Shown: positions 34,168-42,649, numbered from the stretch's first letter. The stretch is DNA of 47,120 bases from an uncultured Helicobacter sp. (GCA_944323645.1 CALUTE010000016.1:1-47120); one strand, 5' to 3'. The notes: a model not told the origin generated them from the sequence alone. Made by a program: numbers and translations.

Positions 34168-35520
34168 GTGCATTCTTTTTCAAAAATTGGCTTTATTCTA
34201 GCGACCTTGGGAAGCTCCATTGGGCTTGGGCATATTTGGCGTTTTCCTTATATGGCAGGTGAAATGGGTGGCAGTGCATTTGTATTATTATTTTTGATTC
34301 TAGCACTTTGTATAGGCACAAGCCTCCTTATAGCCGATATGATTATTGGTAATAAAGGACAAAGCGATGTCATTCATTGCTTTGCGAATCTAGACTCTAG
34401 CCCTAAGAGACACTGGGGTTTTGTAGGGATTATCCTACTTGGTGGTCCTTTGATTTTATCATTTTACGCAGTGGTTTTAGGGCAGATTTTGTATTATCTT
34501 TTTTGGGTAAGCTTTTCTCTACCAAATGATATGGCAAGCTCGCAAGCCATTCTTTATGCGCTTAAAACCGACAAGATCTCTTATCAGATTCTAGGCTTTA
34601 GCGTAGTTTTGGGGCTAACAGGACTTATTGTCTCACTTGGTGTAAAAGAGGGAATAGAGCGGTTAAATGTCGTACTTATGCCACTACTTTTTATTATTTT
34701 TATTGGACTTTTGGTATATGCTGCTTTTCAGCCTGCTTTTTGGCAAGCAGTGCATTTTTTGTTTGATTTCAAATACCAAGTCATCACACCAAATGTCCTA
34801 ATAGAAGCACTTGCACAGATGTTTTTTTCACTCTCACTTGGTGTTGGGACAATAATCACCTATGCTGCAGCAAGTCAAACCAACCAAAATCTACTTAAAT
34901 CTGCTCTTTGGGTTGTGCTGCCCGGACTTATGATTTCGCTTATTGCTGGGCTTGTGATTTTTACCTTTTTCTTTGGCTACAATGGGAATCTTAGCGAGCA
35001 TAGCGATAGAACAAACCTTGTTTTTATCGCGCTCCCACTGATATTTTCAGAGTTTGGGAATGTAGGGCAGGTGCTATGTGTTGCATTTTTGAGTACATTG
35101 CTTTTTGCGGGTATTACCTCAACCATTTCACTTCTTGAGCCAAGTGTGTACTATCTTATGAAACATAGAGGATTTACACGAAAAGCCGCGACATTTTGGG
35201 TGAGTTTGGCGGTTTTTGCGCTTGGGCTTTTGGCGCTATTTTCGCAAAGTCCCCTGTTTGAAAAAGCACTAACATTTAGCGAAAAAAACATATTTACGTG
35301 GTTTAATATTATAAGTACAAGTGTAATTATGCCATTTGGCGCGTTTGTTTCGATTGTTTTTGTGGGATTTATTATAAAAAAAGAAATGCTCATATGCTAT
35401 ACAAAAGACTTTTTATCGGGTTGGACTTTTGCGCTTTGGTTGTTTGTAGTGCGCTATGTTGATCCACTTGTGATTGTAGGTATTTTGTTTTATGCGCTTG
35501 CACAAAGTTTTAAACATTAA
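34168..35520 (+). CDS. Neurotransmitter:sodium symporter family transporter, copy 2
   Basis: Paralogue of the preceding gene, 450 residues, same LeuT/SNF fold and the same TM1 signature. The start is GTG with AAAGGA five bases upstream. The N-terminal half is identical at DNA level to copy 1, but the C-terminal half is clearly older and different: for example YQVITPNVLIEALAQMFFS against YQAINANVVVAAMGQMCFS, and distinct last three helices (LFEKALTFSEKNIFTWFNI). The two may work on different substrates, or as a heteromeric or redundant pair. xseB follows after 11 bases, so the transporter pair is probably cotranscribed with it. Confidence 0.9.
   Translation: MHSFSKIGFILATLGSSIGLGHIWRFPYMAGEMGGSAFVLLFLILALCIGTSLLIADMIIGNKGQSDVIHCFANLDSSPKRHWGFVGIILLGGPLILSFYAVVLGQILYYLFWVSFSLPNDMASSQAILYALKTDKISYQILGFSVVLGLTGLIVSLGVKEGIERLNVVLMPLLFIIFIGLLVYAAFQPAFWQAVHFLFDFKYQVITPNVLIEALAQMFFSLSLGVGTIITYAAASQTNQNLLKSALWVVLPGLMISLIAGLVIFTFFFGYNGNLSEHSDRTNLVFIALPLIFSEFGNVGQVLCVAFLSTLLFAGITSTISLLEPSVYYLMKHRGFTRKAATFWVSLAVFALGLLALFSQSPLFEKALTFSEKNIFTWFNIISTSVIMPFGAFVSIVFVGFIIKKEMLICYTKDFLSGWTFALWLFVVRYVDPLVIVGILFYALAQSFKH
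34220..34780 (+). repeat. 561-bp direct repeat, copy 2
   Basis: Partner of 32872-33432 in the second NSS gene. A perfect direct repeat 1348 bases apart is also a substrate for deletion that would fuse the two genes into one chimera. Confidence 0.9.
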
Positions 35521-35531
35521 AAAGGGGTGAT

Positions 35532-35783
35532 ATGGAACATTTTGAAGAGAAAATCCAAAAAACAAAAGAAATTCTAAGCAAACTAAATGCGCAAGATCTA
35601 AGTCTAAAGGAGAGTCTCGCCCTGTATAAGCAAGGTATGCGAGAACTAAAAGAAGCCCAAAGTATGCTTGAAAATGCAAAAATAGCCTATGAGGAAATAA
35701 AAGCACAAGAAACACAGATAGAATCTAACACAAAATCTAAATTAGATTCTGCAAACAATGCTATCTCCAAGATATCCAAATAA
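35532..35783 (+). CDS. xseB: Exodeoxyribonuclease VII small subunit
   Basis: Small helical subunit of ExoVII, which with XseA degrades single-stranded DNA in repair. The 83-residue protein has the family pattern FEEKIQKTKEILSKLNAQDLSLKESLALYKQGM (L-e-xx-L-xx-GMxL-like), forming two antiparallel helices. AAAGGGG lies upstream. The C-terminal tail is polar and low-complexity. In H. pylori an xseB gene also sits beside a carbon-nitrogen hydrolase homologue, as it does here. Confidence 0.85.
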   Translation: MEHFEEKIQKTKEILSKLNAQDLSLKESLALYKQGMRELKEAQSMLENAKIAYEEIKAQETQIESNTKSKLDSANNAISKISK

Positions 35784-35792
35784 GGCATAAAT

Positions 35793-36581
35793 ATGCGTAT
35801 CACCATTTTTCAGCAAACAACATTTGAGCCTGATGACTCGCGTTTTGTATTGTTTTGTCATAAGTTGCAAGAAGGTACACTTGTGCTTTTGCCAGAATAT
35901 GTGCTAACACCATTTTTCACACAACTTTGCGACCTATCTATGCAAACACTTGCCAAGAATTGTAATGCCCAACTTACATTTCTAAAAACCCTTGCCAAGA
36001 AGTATGGGCTTTATTTTGTTGCCCCACTTGTTATGATTAGTGATAATAAACCATATAAACAGATTATCTACATTAATCCAGAATCTAAAACACCTCGTTA
36101 TTACACTCAACAACGCCTTATTGCGTATGAACACTGGAATGAGGCTAGCTTTTTTGCAAATCCTAGATGCCAAAGATTCAAGGACCCTTTGATTATTAAT
36201 TTAAACAACCTCAAAATTGCTATGCTTTTTGGCTTTGAAATCCATTTTGATGAAATATGGTATAGGCTTAAAAAGCGCGGAGTCGATGTTGTACTGTTAC
36301 CAAGTGCCAATACATTTGATTCTTGCGTGCGCTGGAGGGAATTATGTAAAATGAGAGCGTTTTTAAATGGTTGTGCACTTGTGCGGGCTAATCGTGTAGG
36401 ACAATGTGATGTTGGTGGACAAAACTGGGAATTTTATGGTGATAGTCTTATTGCTATGCCCAATGGAGAAATTCTAGACCATCTTGGACAAAGTGCTGAA
36501 AGCCTCTCTATCAAACTTACATACACACAGATTGAGCAAATGGCAAAAGAATGGGGATTTCGAGAGAATTTTTCTAAATAA
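35793..36581 (+). CDS. Nitrilase-superfamily protein lacking catalytic Lys and Cys
   Basis: A 262-residue protein with the alpha-beta-beta-alpha sandwich of the carbon-nitrogen hydrolase family. The first catalytic residue is present: E35 in LLPEYVLTPF. The usual lysine position reads TQQRL (Q107/R108) and the nucleophile cysteine position reads MLFGFEIHF with Gly147 where C-Y/F-D/E is expected. Other structural motifs remain (DVVLLPSANTFDSCVRWRELCKMRAFLNG, then VRANRVG). A non-catalytic or altered role is likely. It starts nine bases after xseB and ends the operon. The second nitrilase homologue in the window, at 45159-45896, has the whole triad. Confidence 0.75.
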   Translation: MRITIFQQTTFEPDDSRFVLFCHKLQEGTLVLLPEYVLTPFFTQLCDLSMQTLAKNCNAQLTFLKTLAKKYGLYFVAPLVMISDNKPYKQIIYINPESKTPRYYTQQRLIAYEHWNEASFFANPRCQRFKDPLIINLNNLKIAMLFGFEIHFDEIWYRLKKRGVDVVLLPSANTFDSCVRWRELCKMRAFLNGCALVRANRVGQCDVGGQNWEFYGDSLIAMPNGEILDHLGQSAESLSIKLTYTQIEQMAKEWGFRENFSK

Positions 36582-36767
36582 ATCTTGCACAGAATTCAGC
36601 CCTAGAATATGAATTTGACAAATGTATGTAGATTCTAGATTCTACAGATTGTATAGTATTGTGAGAATTGAAAGATTCTGTATTATTTTTAATATCTAAA
36701 GAATCTTGAGATTCTAAAAGAGTTTGAGAATCGAAATGAGTTTGTGATGTAAAAGAAGTATGAGAAT
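36582..36767. repeat. Intergenic stretch dense in AGAWTCT motifs
   Basis: In 186 bases between convergent genes I count seven exact AGAATCT or AGATTCT copies, some adjacent (GTAGATTCTAGATTCTAC near 36627, GAGAATCTAGAATCTT near 36760). No open frame is present. The spacing allows several alternative hairpins. Confidence 0.55.
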
Positions 36768-38024
36768 CTAGAATCTTCTCAAAAGTTTTGGTGCAAAAAG
36801 TTTATGTGTATCAAAAGTGAGTGTGAGCATTTGTTGCAAAGCAAGATTAGAAGAAAAAGTATAAAACATAAAACTCACATTGAGTTTCAAAAAATCATTT
36901 TTATACTCATAGTAAGCATTTATGCGATTAAATGCTGTAGCCTGATACAATGGCAATCCATCATAAAATCCCTCTCCATATTCACTAAAATATCGCATTT
37001 GTGGCTTTCCAAAATAATAGCTCTCTTCAATTCCAAAGCCTTTGTAAGCAAGCGCGACATCCAACTGGTACCCAATCCCAGAATAAAAAGCTCCAAGCCC
37101 ACTCATACGACGCTTTCGCTCAAGTTGTCCAAGCGCACTAAACCCAATATCTGCCCTATCAAGATATGGAAGAAAACGCACAAAAGAAGCGCCAAGCGTA
37201 AAGTTATAAAGAATTCTATCCATAAGTTGTGTGTCTGGACTGTTTGGGTTATTGGGATCATACACCCCATCTTGCCCCAACACATCAGCATTTTTAAAAT
37301 GATACACTAAACCATTTGTGCGCACATATAATGTATCCCACAGCATTACTTTACCTTCAAAAAGCGCAAAAAACTCATCATAGCGCTTTGCTAGATTTCC
37401 ACCAAACCAATCAAAAATGAACTCGCCACTTGTGTGTATCAAAGAGGGCTTAGAATGATACTGCAGTGCCATTCCATTAGAATTTGGTGTAAAAAATAAA
37501 AAGTCTTTACGGAAAAAAGATAGCGGATACATACCTTGCCATTTTGTACGTGGAAAGATCCCTAAATATGCACTAAAACATTCACTATTGTATGCATAAT
37601 ATGTACTAATATTTGCTTTTGTAGGGAAGGTACTTGCCCCCATATTTTGCAGCAAAAAGCCTCCAAACATCACAGAATGCTTGCCTATACCAAGCCCTAT
37701 TTCTGGGCTTACCCGTACGGCATACAATGTGCGTGTCCCCCATAACTCATCTGATCCTTCAAGATTATCCAAATAAAAATCAAACTGCCCACCATACAAA
37801 AAATAAAGTGCTCTACCAAACCCAGTGCTATAAAGTGGCTTAGAAACGGTAGAAGTAAGATCTTGCTTGGTAGATTCTAGTTTTGTCTGATCTTGTTTGG
37901 GATCGATCAAGATATTATTTTGCACACTAGAATCTAGCTCGCCACGCAGGCTAGATTCTGCTTCAAGAAATGTATATATAGTAGCACCAAGCAATAAAAT
38001 AATTGCTAAGAATCTACAAGGCAT
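36768..38024 (-). CDS. Putative outer-membrane beta-barrel protein
   Basis: I do not recognise the family. The 418-residue protein starts with a signal peptide (FLAIILLLGATIYTFLEAES), then a polar stretch with repeated LESTKQDLTS-like segments, then alternating aromatic strands (RALYFLYGGQFDFYLDNL, YAVRVSPEIGLGIGKHSVMFGG, YQLDVALAYKGFGIEESYYFG, AYYEYKNDFLKLNVSFMFY) that fit a large barrel of perhaps 14-18 strands. The C-terminus is LLRRF with phenylalanine, the usual sorting signal. GGGAG five bases upstream supports the start. It is convergent with the nitrilase-like gene and codirectional with the small lipoprotein gene upstream. Confidence 0.65.
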   Translation of the reverse strand: MPCRFLAIILLLGATIYTFLEAESSLRGELDSSVQNNILIDPKQDQTKLESTKQDLTSTVSKPLYSTGFGRALYFLYGGQFDFYLDNLEGSDELWGTRTLYAVRVSPEIGLGIGKHSVMFGGFLLQNMGASTFPTKANISTYYAYNSECFSAYLGIFPRTKWQGMYPLSFFRKDFLFFTPNSNGMALQYHSKPSLIHTSGEFIFDWFGGNLAKRYDEFFALFEGKVMLWDTLYVRTNGLVYHFKNADVLGQDGVYDPNNPNSPDTQLMDRILYNFTLGASFVRFLPYLDRADIGFSALGQLERKRRMSGLGAFYSGIGYQLDVALAYKGFGIEESYYFGKPQMRYFSEYGEGFYDGLPLYQATAFNRINAYYEYKNDFLKLNVSFMFYTFSSNLALQQMLTLTFDTHKLFAPKLLRRF

Positions 38025-38076
38025 TGCTACTCCCTATCATTATCTATATTTGCAAAACAACTTAACAAAGCTTATG

Positions 38077-38235
38077 CTATTCAATCTTGCTCTCAATCAT
38101 CTCAAGATCGCTAAAACTTTTTGTAGCACTTGTATTACCATAGTATGGATTTGCTTTAAACCCACATCCACTTACAAAAAAACCTATCATACACACACAA
38201 TATGTTATAATTAATCTATGAAACAAATACGACAT
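38077..38235 (-). CDS. Small lipoprotein (LptM-like)
   Basis: A 52-residue protein with a hydrophobic signal ending in a lipobox (GFFVSGC), then GFKANPYYG and a short acidic tail. The pattern signal-GCGxKxxxYY is like the LptM/YifL group of tiny lipoproteins (E. coli GCGLKGPLY), which in E. coli help LptD assembly; whether this one does is unknown. AGGAG five bases before the ATG at 38235 supports the start. The gene is divergent to the next one and their first codons overlap by 18 bases. The gap 38025-38076 to the barrel gene holds nothing else. Confidence 0.6.
   Translation of the reverse strand: MSYLFHRLIITYCVCMIGFFVSGCGFKANPYYGNTSATKSFSDLEMIESKIE
38206..38211 (+). promoter_or_regulatory. 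-10 box inside the lipoprotein gene; possible leaderless start
   Basis: TATAAT ends seven bases before the ATG at 38218, so the expected transcription start falls on or next to that ATG. No Shine-Dalgarno is visible. The box lies inside the coding region of the divergent lipoprotein. Confidence 0.45.
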
Positions 38236-38700
38236 ATTCTCTCCTCTTTTCTTGCAAATAAAGAACACGCACAACTCATCAAACGCTTACACACACGTAA
38301 GACTCTGGAGCGTTTAAAAAACATTCTACCACTTGATATGCAACAAAACCTTTTATGTATCTCATACCGTGCGCCAAAACTACTGTTTTGTTTTAATCAC
38401 CCAAGCTATGCTTACAACTTCAATCATTATAAAACAAAAGATATTATGTATTGTTTAAAACACTATCGCACTGAGTTTCAAGAGATCTTTGAACAACTTG
38501 GACAAGCCCCACTTGAAATCCGCGCTTATGTGCCAAAAAACCTTCTCTCTACCACAATCAAGCCACCACAAAAACAGGAAATATACCTAAAAGAATATTC
38601 TAATGGTACATTTGTTAATCGCGCTACCGACACAGAAGTACATAAAAAATTCGAAGAGCTTCGTGCTCTCATTATAACATTAGCAAAAAACCAAAAATAA
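38218..38700 (+). CDS. DUF721/DciA-like protein, tentative
   Basis: A basic 160-residue protein. The first half (TLERLKNILPLDMQQNLLCISYRAPKLLFCFNHPSYAYNF) resembles the DUF721 fold of DciA, the helicase-loading factor of bacteria lacking DnaC: a helix, then short strands, then a helix, followed by EIRAYVP-like strands. The C-terminal 50 residues are helical and charged. No catalytic motif is seen. The start ATG sits directly after a -10 box and overlaps the lipoprotein gene on the other strand. It is monocistronic. Family assignment is from pattern only and should be tested by profile search. Confidence 0.45.
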   Translation: MKQIRHILSSFLANKEHAQLIKRLHTRKTLERLKNILPLDMQQNLLCISYRAPKLLFCFNHPSYAYNFNHYKTKDIMYCLKHYRTEFQEIFEQLGQAPLEIRAYVPKNLLSTTIKPPQKQEIYLKEYSNGTFVNRATDTEVHKKFEELRALIITLAKNQK

Positions 38701-38836
38701 GAATTCCTTAAGCATAGCAGGTTTGGTTTTGTCCCTGGTCGTATCAAGAGTACAATTTATAAACAATAACTTTTTGAGGCGCTCTGAAGCTTTTGTTAAG
38801 CTTGCTACTAGCTCAAAGCACCTATCAGGGAATATT

Positions 38837-40009
38837 TTAATGCCCCTCTTCCGCGTTGTATTTTAGCAATGCAATAAAACGATAGAAAATATGCACGAAT
38901 TTTGAGTAGGGAATCATAAGAAAAAATACCAAAATCGTACTTAGATGAAACCACAACGCATACGATAACATCGCACTTTCTCGCACAACCATCAAAAATA
39001 ATCCGCTAAAGCTCACGATAAAAAGCATAAACAAAAATACATAATCCATCGATACACTTTCTTTATCTACGATTTCCTTGTCAGCTACCAATTTCAAGAC
39101 AAAAAGCCCCAAAGTCCCAATGCAAAGTAAGATTCCGCCAATGAATCCAAAAAGCTTGGGTAACTGCGTGATGTCATAAGGAGCAGAGAGATGCAAGAAA
39201 TGATGATAAAATGCCGCTAGGCTTGTAGCGATGAAGCAAAATAGGAATCCATACGCTGTGAAATGATGGTAGATTCTCCGCACATTACTTCGCTTTTCAT
39301 TAGGATAAGTGCAGCCTTCGCTCTTATGCCCGCCCAAATATCTAAGACTCAAAGCATCTTTGAGGCTTTGCATAAACACCTTGCCATTCACGCCCCTTAA
39401 CTCAATCGCCTTAGCAAATCGTACAACCCCCGCTATCAAAGCAATAAACACAAAGATTGAGACAAGGCTAAAAACACTAACCATATAGTTATAAGGAATC
39501 ACCGCAAAGAAATTGCCTTGTGATTCTATGCCCTTTGATTCCACATTGCCAAAAGCTGCATTAAAAGCTCCAAAAATACCATTAGAAACCTCACTAGAAA
39601 TACCACTAGAAGCCCCAAAAAATCCTACAAATAAAGCTACCACCAAAAGAATAGTTGTAAGCCATGCATTGCTATCAAATGCTTTGCCTAGAAAGCTTGG
39701 AAAAACATATTTTTTGTAGCTTTCTTTTCGTGCTTGTGCAAATTGCGTAGGGATAGATACGCCAAATTCATGAGGTGGAGCATATTGACAATCATAAAAA
39801 CATTCGCTGCATTGATGGCAGAGATTTGCCAAATAATCAATCTCTTTGTCCGAAAACTCTCGGTATTTCTCCATAGCAGGAAAAACCGCACAAAGTCCCT
39901 CACAATACCGACATGAATTGCAAATCACGCAAGACCTTGTTGCGATAGTATAGATGTTAGAATCTTCTTTAGATTCTACGATAGTCCAAATAGGTTGTGT
40001 TTGTTGCAT
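38837..40009 (-). CDS. tcuB: Tricarballylate/citrate utilization protein TcuB (CitB)
   Basis: Membrane iron-sulfur and haem protein that reoxidises the flavin of TcuA and passes electrons to the quinone pool. The N-terminus has two ferredoxin-type clusters: C30-C33-C36-C40 in VICNSCRYCEGLC and C64-C67-C70-C74 in LCHQCSECFYDC, followed by the family motif YAPPHEFGVSIPTQFAQAR. Six or so membrane helices with histidines follow (HHFTAYGFLFCF, HHFLHL, WFHLSTILVFFLMIPYSKFVHIFYRF). The start chosen is the ATG at 40009, with AAGGAG five bases before it and ten bases after the tcuA stop. An upstream in-frame start would overlap tcuA without a signal. Confidence 0.9.
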   Translation of the reverse strand: MQQTQPIWTIVESKEDSNIYTIATRSCVICNSCRYCEGLCAVFPAMEKYREFSDKEIDYLANLCHQCSECFYDCQYAPPHEFGVSIPTQFAQARKESYKKYVFPSFLGKAFDSNAWLTTILLVVALFVGFFGASSGISSEVSNGIFGAFNAAFGNVESKGIESQGNFFAVIPYNYMVSVFSLVSIFVFIALIAGVVRFAKAIELRGVNGKVFMQSLKDALSLRYLGGHKSEGCTYPNEKRSNVRRIYHHFTAYGFLFCFIATSLAAFYHHFLHLSAPYDITQLPKLFGFIGGILLCIGTLGLFVLKLVADKEIVDKESVSMDYVFLFMLFIVSFSGLFLMVVRESAMLSYALWFHLSTILVFFLMIPYSKFVHIFYRFIALLKYNAEEGH

Positions 40010-40019
40010 TTTTGCTCCT

Positions 40020-41444
40020 TTAGATTCTGTGTGCAGTCTGTATGGCATTGACACTTTTAGCAGCATTCTCTCCAGCTAATCTGCCAAAGACCGTTCCTAT
40101 ACTCATACCAAATCCTGCTACATAACCTTGTGTGAGGATATTCCCAGCCATAATCTCCCCTGCAGCAAAAAGATTGTCAAACAGATTCTCATCATTTGCA
40201 TACACTTGTGCGTTTTTATCAACCTTGACACCCATATAGGTAAAAGTAATGCCCGGACGCAAAGGATAGGCATAAAATGGCGGAGAATCTAGCCGCAAAG
40301 CCCAATGTGTCTTTTCTATATCTAAGCCTTTTGTATGGCAATTATCTTGTATCGTGTGGTTAAATTCACCATCAATCACACTTGCATTGTATTGCTTTAT
40401 AGTCTGTTCTAATGCCTTAGAATCTAGCCCAATTTTCTCTGCTAATTCTTTGATGCTTTCTGCTACAATGGGCGGGAAAAGTGAAGGCATATAGCATTTT
40501 TGCACTTTAGAATCTGTGATAGAAAAAGCAATCTGTTCATCTTGTTGTGCCACTAGCCTACCCCAAATCGCATAGCGTTTAGGCCAAAAGTCCTCACCCT
40601 CATCATAGAATCTTTTTGCATATTTATTTACCACAATCCCCAAAGAGACACAATCCACTCTTGAAGCAATTCCGCCATCATATTTGGGAGTCCTCGCATC
40701 GATAGCTACCATATGCCCTTGTGTTGGGTCGCCGATGATTTTTGCATTTGCTTTTTGCAAGGCTTTGAGCATTTTGCCTTGATTGAATCGTGTGCCGCGT
40801 ATGATGAAGTTTTTTGCTTTCTCACCCCACGCTTCTTGTAGCCATTCAAGATTAGATTCAAAGCCACCACTTGCGATGACAAAGGCTTTCGCTTGGAATC
40901 TTATCTCCTCATTTTTGTGTTTATTTAGCACCAAGACTTCCTTGCAAGTTTTCTCATTCACGACTAAGTCTAGAGCCTCATATTCATAAAAAATCTCGAT
41001 TCCAAGCTCTTTAGCGTATGCAAAATACGCATTTACAAGCGACTTGCCACCACCTAGAAAAAAGGCATTAGTGCGTCCTAAATGTAAGGTTCCACGCATT
41101 GAGGGTTGGAATCTAACTCCGTGATTTTTTGCCCACACTACCGCTTCTGGTGTATGTGAGATGACAAACCTCGCATATTCTTCATTCGTCTGTCCTTTGG
41201 TTACCTTAAAGACATCATCAAAAAATTCATCTTCGCTATATCTATCGCTCAAAACATCGGTGGGGGCATCGTGCATAGAACGAAGATTTCTTGTATGCTG
41301 GGAATTTCCACCACGCCATTTTTTAGGTGAAGATTCCAAAAGGGCAATTTTTAGATTCTTATCATTCTCCTTTGCACTAATCGCTGCACACAAAGCGGCA
41401 TTTCCACCCCCAATCACAATCACATCAAATTCTTTTATTTGCAT
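40020..41444 (-). CDS. tcuA: FAD-dependent tricarballylate dehydrogenase TcuA
   Basis: Flavoprotein of the succinate dehydrogenase/fumarate reductase family that oxidises tricarballylate to cis-aconitate. The 474-residue protein opens with VIVIGGGNAALCAAISAKE (dinucleotide fold), then RGGNSQHTRNLRSMHDAP and HGVRFQPSMRGTLHLGRTNAFFLGGGKSLVNAY, which match Salmonella TcuA blocks. Active-site region PPFYAYPLRPGITFTYMGVKVD and the FAD-closing GEIMAGNILTQGYVAGFGMSIGTVFGR are intact. AAAGAGGAG lies upstream. It is coexpressed with tcuB. No TcuC transporter is present in the window. Confidence 0.92.
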   Translation of the reverse strand: MQIKEFDVIVIGGGNAALCAAISAKENDKNLKIALLESSPKKWRGGNSQHTRNLRSMHDAPTDVLSDRYSEDEFFDDVFKVTKGQTNEEYARFVISHTPEAVVWAKNHGVRFQPSMRGTLHLGRTNAFFLGGGKSLVNAYFAYAKELGIEIFYEYEALDLVVNEKTCKEVLVLNKHKNEEIRFQAKAFVIASGGFESNLEWLQEAWGEKAKNFIIRGTRFNQGKMLKALQKANAKIIGDPTQGHMVAIDARTPKYDGGIASRVDCVSLGIVVNKYAKRFYDEGEDFWPKRYAIWGRLVAQQDEQIAFSITDSKVQKCYMPSLFPPIVAESIKELAEKIGLDSKALEQTIKQYNASVIDGEFNHTIQDNCHTKGLDIEKTHWALRLDSPPFYAYPLRPGITFTYMGVKVDKNAQVYANDENLFDNLFAAGEIMAGNILTQGYVAGFGMSIGTVFGRLAGENAAKSVNAIQTAHRI

Positions 41445-41576
41445 TATAATTCTCCTCTTTGTTGTCTGTCATAGAATCCATTTTTTCTAAACATATGTTC
41501 TAATCTCTTTACCTTTTGTGCTATTTCCAAAGTAATTATAAAGTGTTTTTAGTTTTTTTATTATATAAAAGTATTC

Positions 41577-41590
41577 TTTTGTATTCAAAA
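41577..41590. promoter_or_regulatory. Candidate GntR operator upstream of tcuA
   Basis: TTTTG-TATT-CAAAA, a perfect five-base inverted repeat, stands 11 bases upstream of a minus-strand TATAAT box (41565-41560) that could drive tcuAB. The same TTTGTATYCAAAA word occurs in front of the regulator gene at 42355. Confidence 0.4.
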
Positions 41591-41695
41591 AAATTAAAAC
41601 TGTTACAAATACCTACTTTCTTAAAGTATGAAACATAAAAATATCAACAGTACAAGATGGCTACAGCAAGTAAATACACTATAACAAAAGGAATA

Positions 41696-42346
41696 TTATG
41701 GATTGTACTTCAAAATTCTCTCGAGCCGTATTTTGTATGCCTGATGAATATGAAATCTTGCCATTTTTTGCGCTTTATTTTCATCGCCCTGTTTAATAGC
41801 CTCAACAATATTATAATGTTCTTGATAGGATTCTAAAATTCTGCCCGGCTTTGCCAATGTACTTTCACCAAGCAAAATTAGAGATCGGTCCAAATTTTGC
41901 ATCGTTTTAAAAAGATAATGGTTGTTTGAACAACGATAAATCGTCTCATGAAATAAAAGATTATTTGCTCTAGCTTCGACAATATTATCAATTGTTTTAT
42001 GCGCTTTGACAATATTGCTTAATATCTCTACTTCTACTTCAGAGGCAAACAAAGTAGCCAATCTTGCTGCCTCTCCTTCTAAAAATTCCCGCATTTCATA
42101 AAGCTTTGTGATAGAAATTAAATCCAGCCCAGCAACCATTAGCCCCTTTTTACCATCTTGCACTAAAATACCTTCGTTTAGCAAAATACCGAGAGCTTCG
42201 CGTATAGGAGTACGGCTAGATCCTGTTTCTTGGATTAGATCCTGTTCTTTAATTCTATCCTTAGGCTTGAGCTTGCCTTGCCTAATAGCTTCAATCACAT
42301 GATCATAGATTTTATCACTTAAGTTTTTCTGATTGCTTTTTTGCAT
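41696..42346 (-). CDS. GntR-family (FadR subfamily, FCD domain) transcriptional regulator
   Basis: A 216-residue regulator. The N-terminal winged helix (KIYDHVIEAIRQGKLKPKDRI, then GSSRTPIREALGILLNEGI, residues about 10-65) is typical GntR, with SRTPIREAL the recognition helix. The C-terminal FCD all-helical effector domain follows (LYEMREFLEGEAARLA, with H in NLLFHETIYRCSNN and H in ARFHIHQAY as likely metal or acid ligands). FCD regulators commonly sense carboxylic acids. It lies directly upstream of tcuAB on the same strand, 251 bases away, so it is the probable regulator of tricarballylate use, instead of the LysR-type TcuR of Salmonella. Confidence 0.85.
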   Translation of the reverse strand: MQKSNQKNLSDKIYDHVIEAIRQGKLKPKDRIKEQDLIQETGSSRTPIREALGILLNEGILVQDGKKGLMVAGLDLISITKLYEMREFLEGEAARLATLFASEVEVEILSNIVKAHKTIDNIVEARANNLLFHETIYRCSNNHYLFKTMQNLDRSLILLGESTLAKPGRILESYQEHYNIVEAIKQGDENKAQKMARFHIHQAYKIRLERILKYNP

Positions 42347-42354
42347 TGTACATC

Positions 42355-42366
42355 TTTGTATCCAAA
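42355..42366. promoter_or_regulatory. Candidate GntR operator in front of its own gene
   Basis: TTTG-TATC-CAAA lies between a minus-strand TATAAT box (42385-42380) and the regulator ATG, on or just after the expected transcription start: the right position for autorepression. The rest of the gap to 42649 shows only A/T-rich sequence and no open frame or strong hairpin. Confidence 0.4.
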
Positions 42367-42649
42367 AATAAATAAATGCATTATATCTTAATTTTGTTTT
42401 TTATTCTGCAATAACACTTTACATAGAATCCAACAAAGAAATATTGTGATAATTCAACAGTTTAAAATATCGATATAGTACTTTTTGCAACAAAACATTT
42501 GTGATTGTGCAAAATATTAAATCTAAATGCACCACAAAACAATATGTTGTCGCTCACAAATACTTCTAAGCAATATTATATACTCTTGATAGCACATATC
42601 TCAATGCTAAATTTTTATACTTATAACACTATACAAAATCTACTAGATT

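Noticed and set aside
38701-38836. A small gene or RNA in the convergent gap before tcuB
   Set aside because: No start with a ribosome-binding site and no tRNA-like or stable structure apart from a short AAGCTT pair was found.
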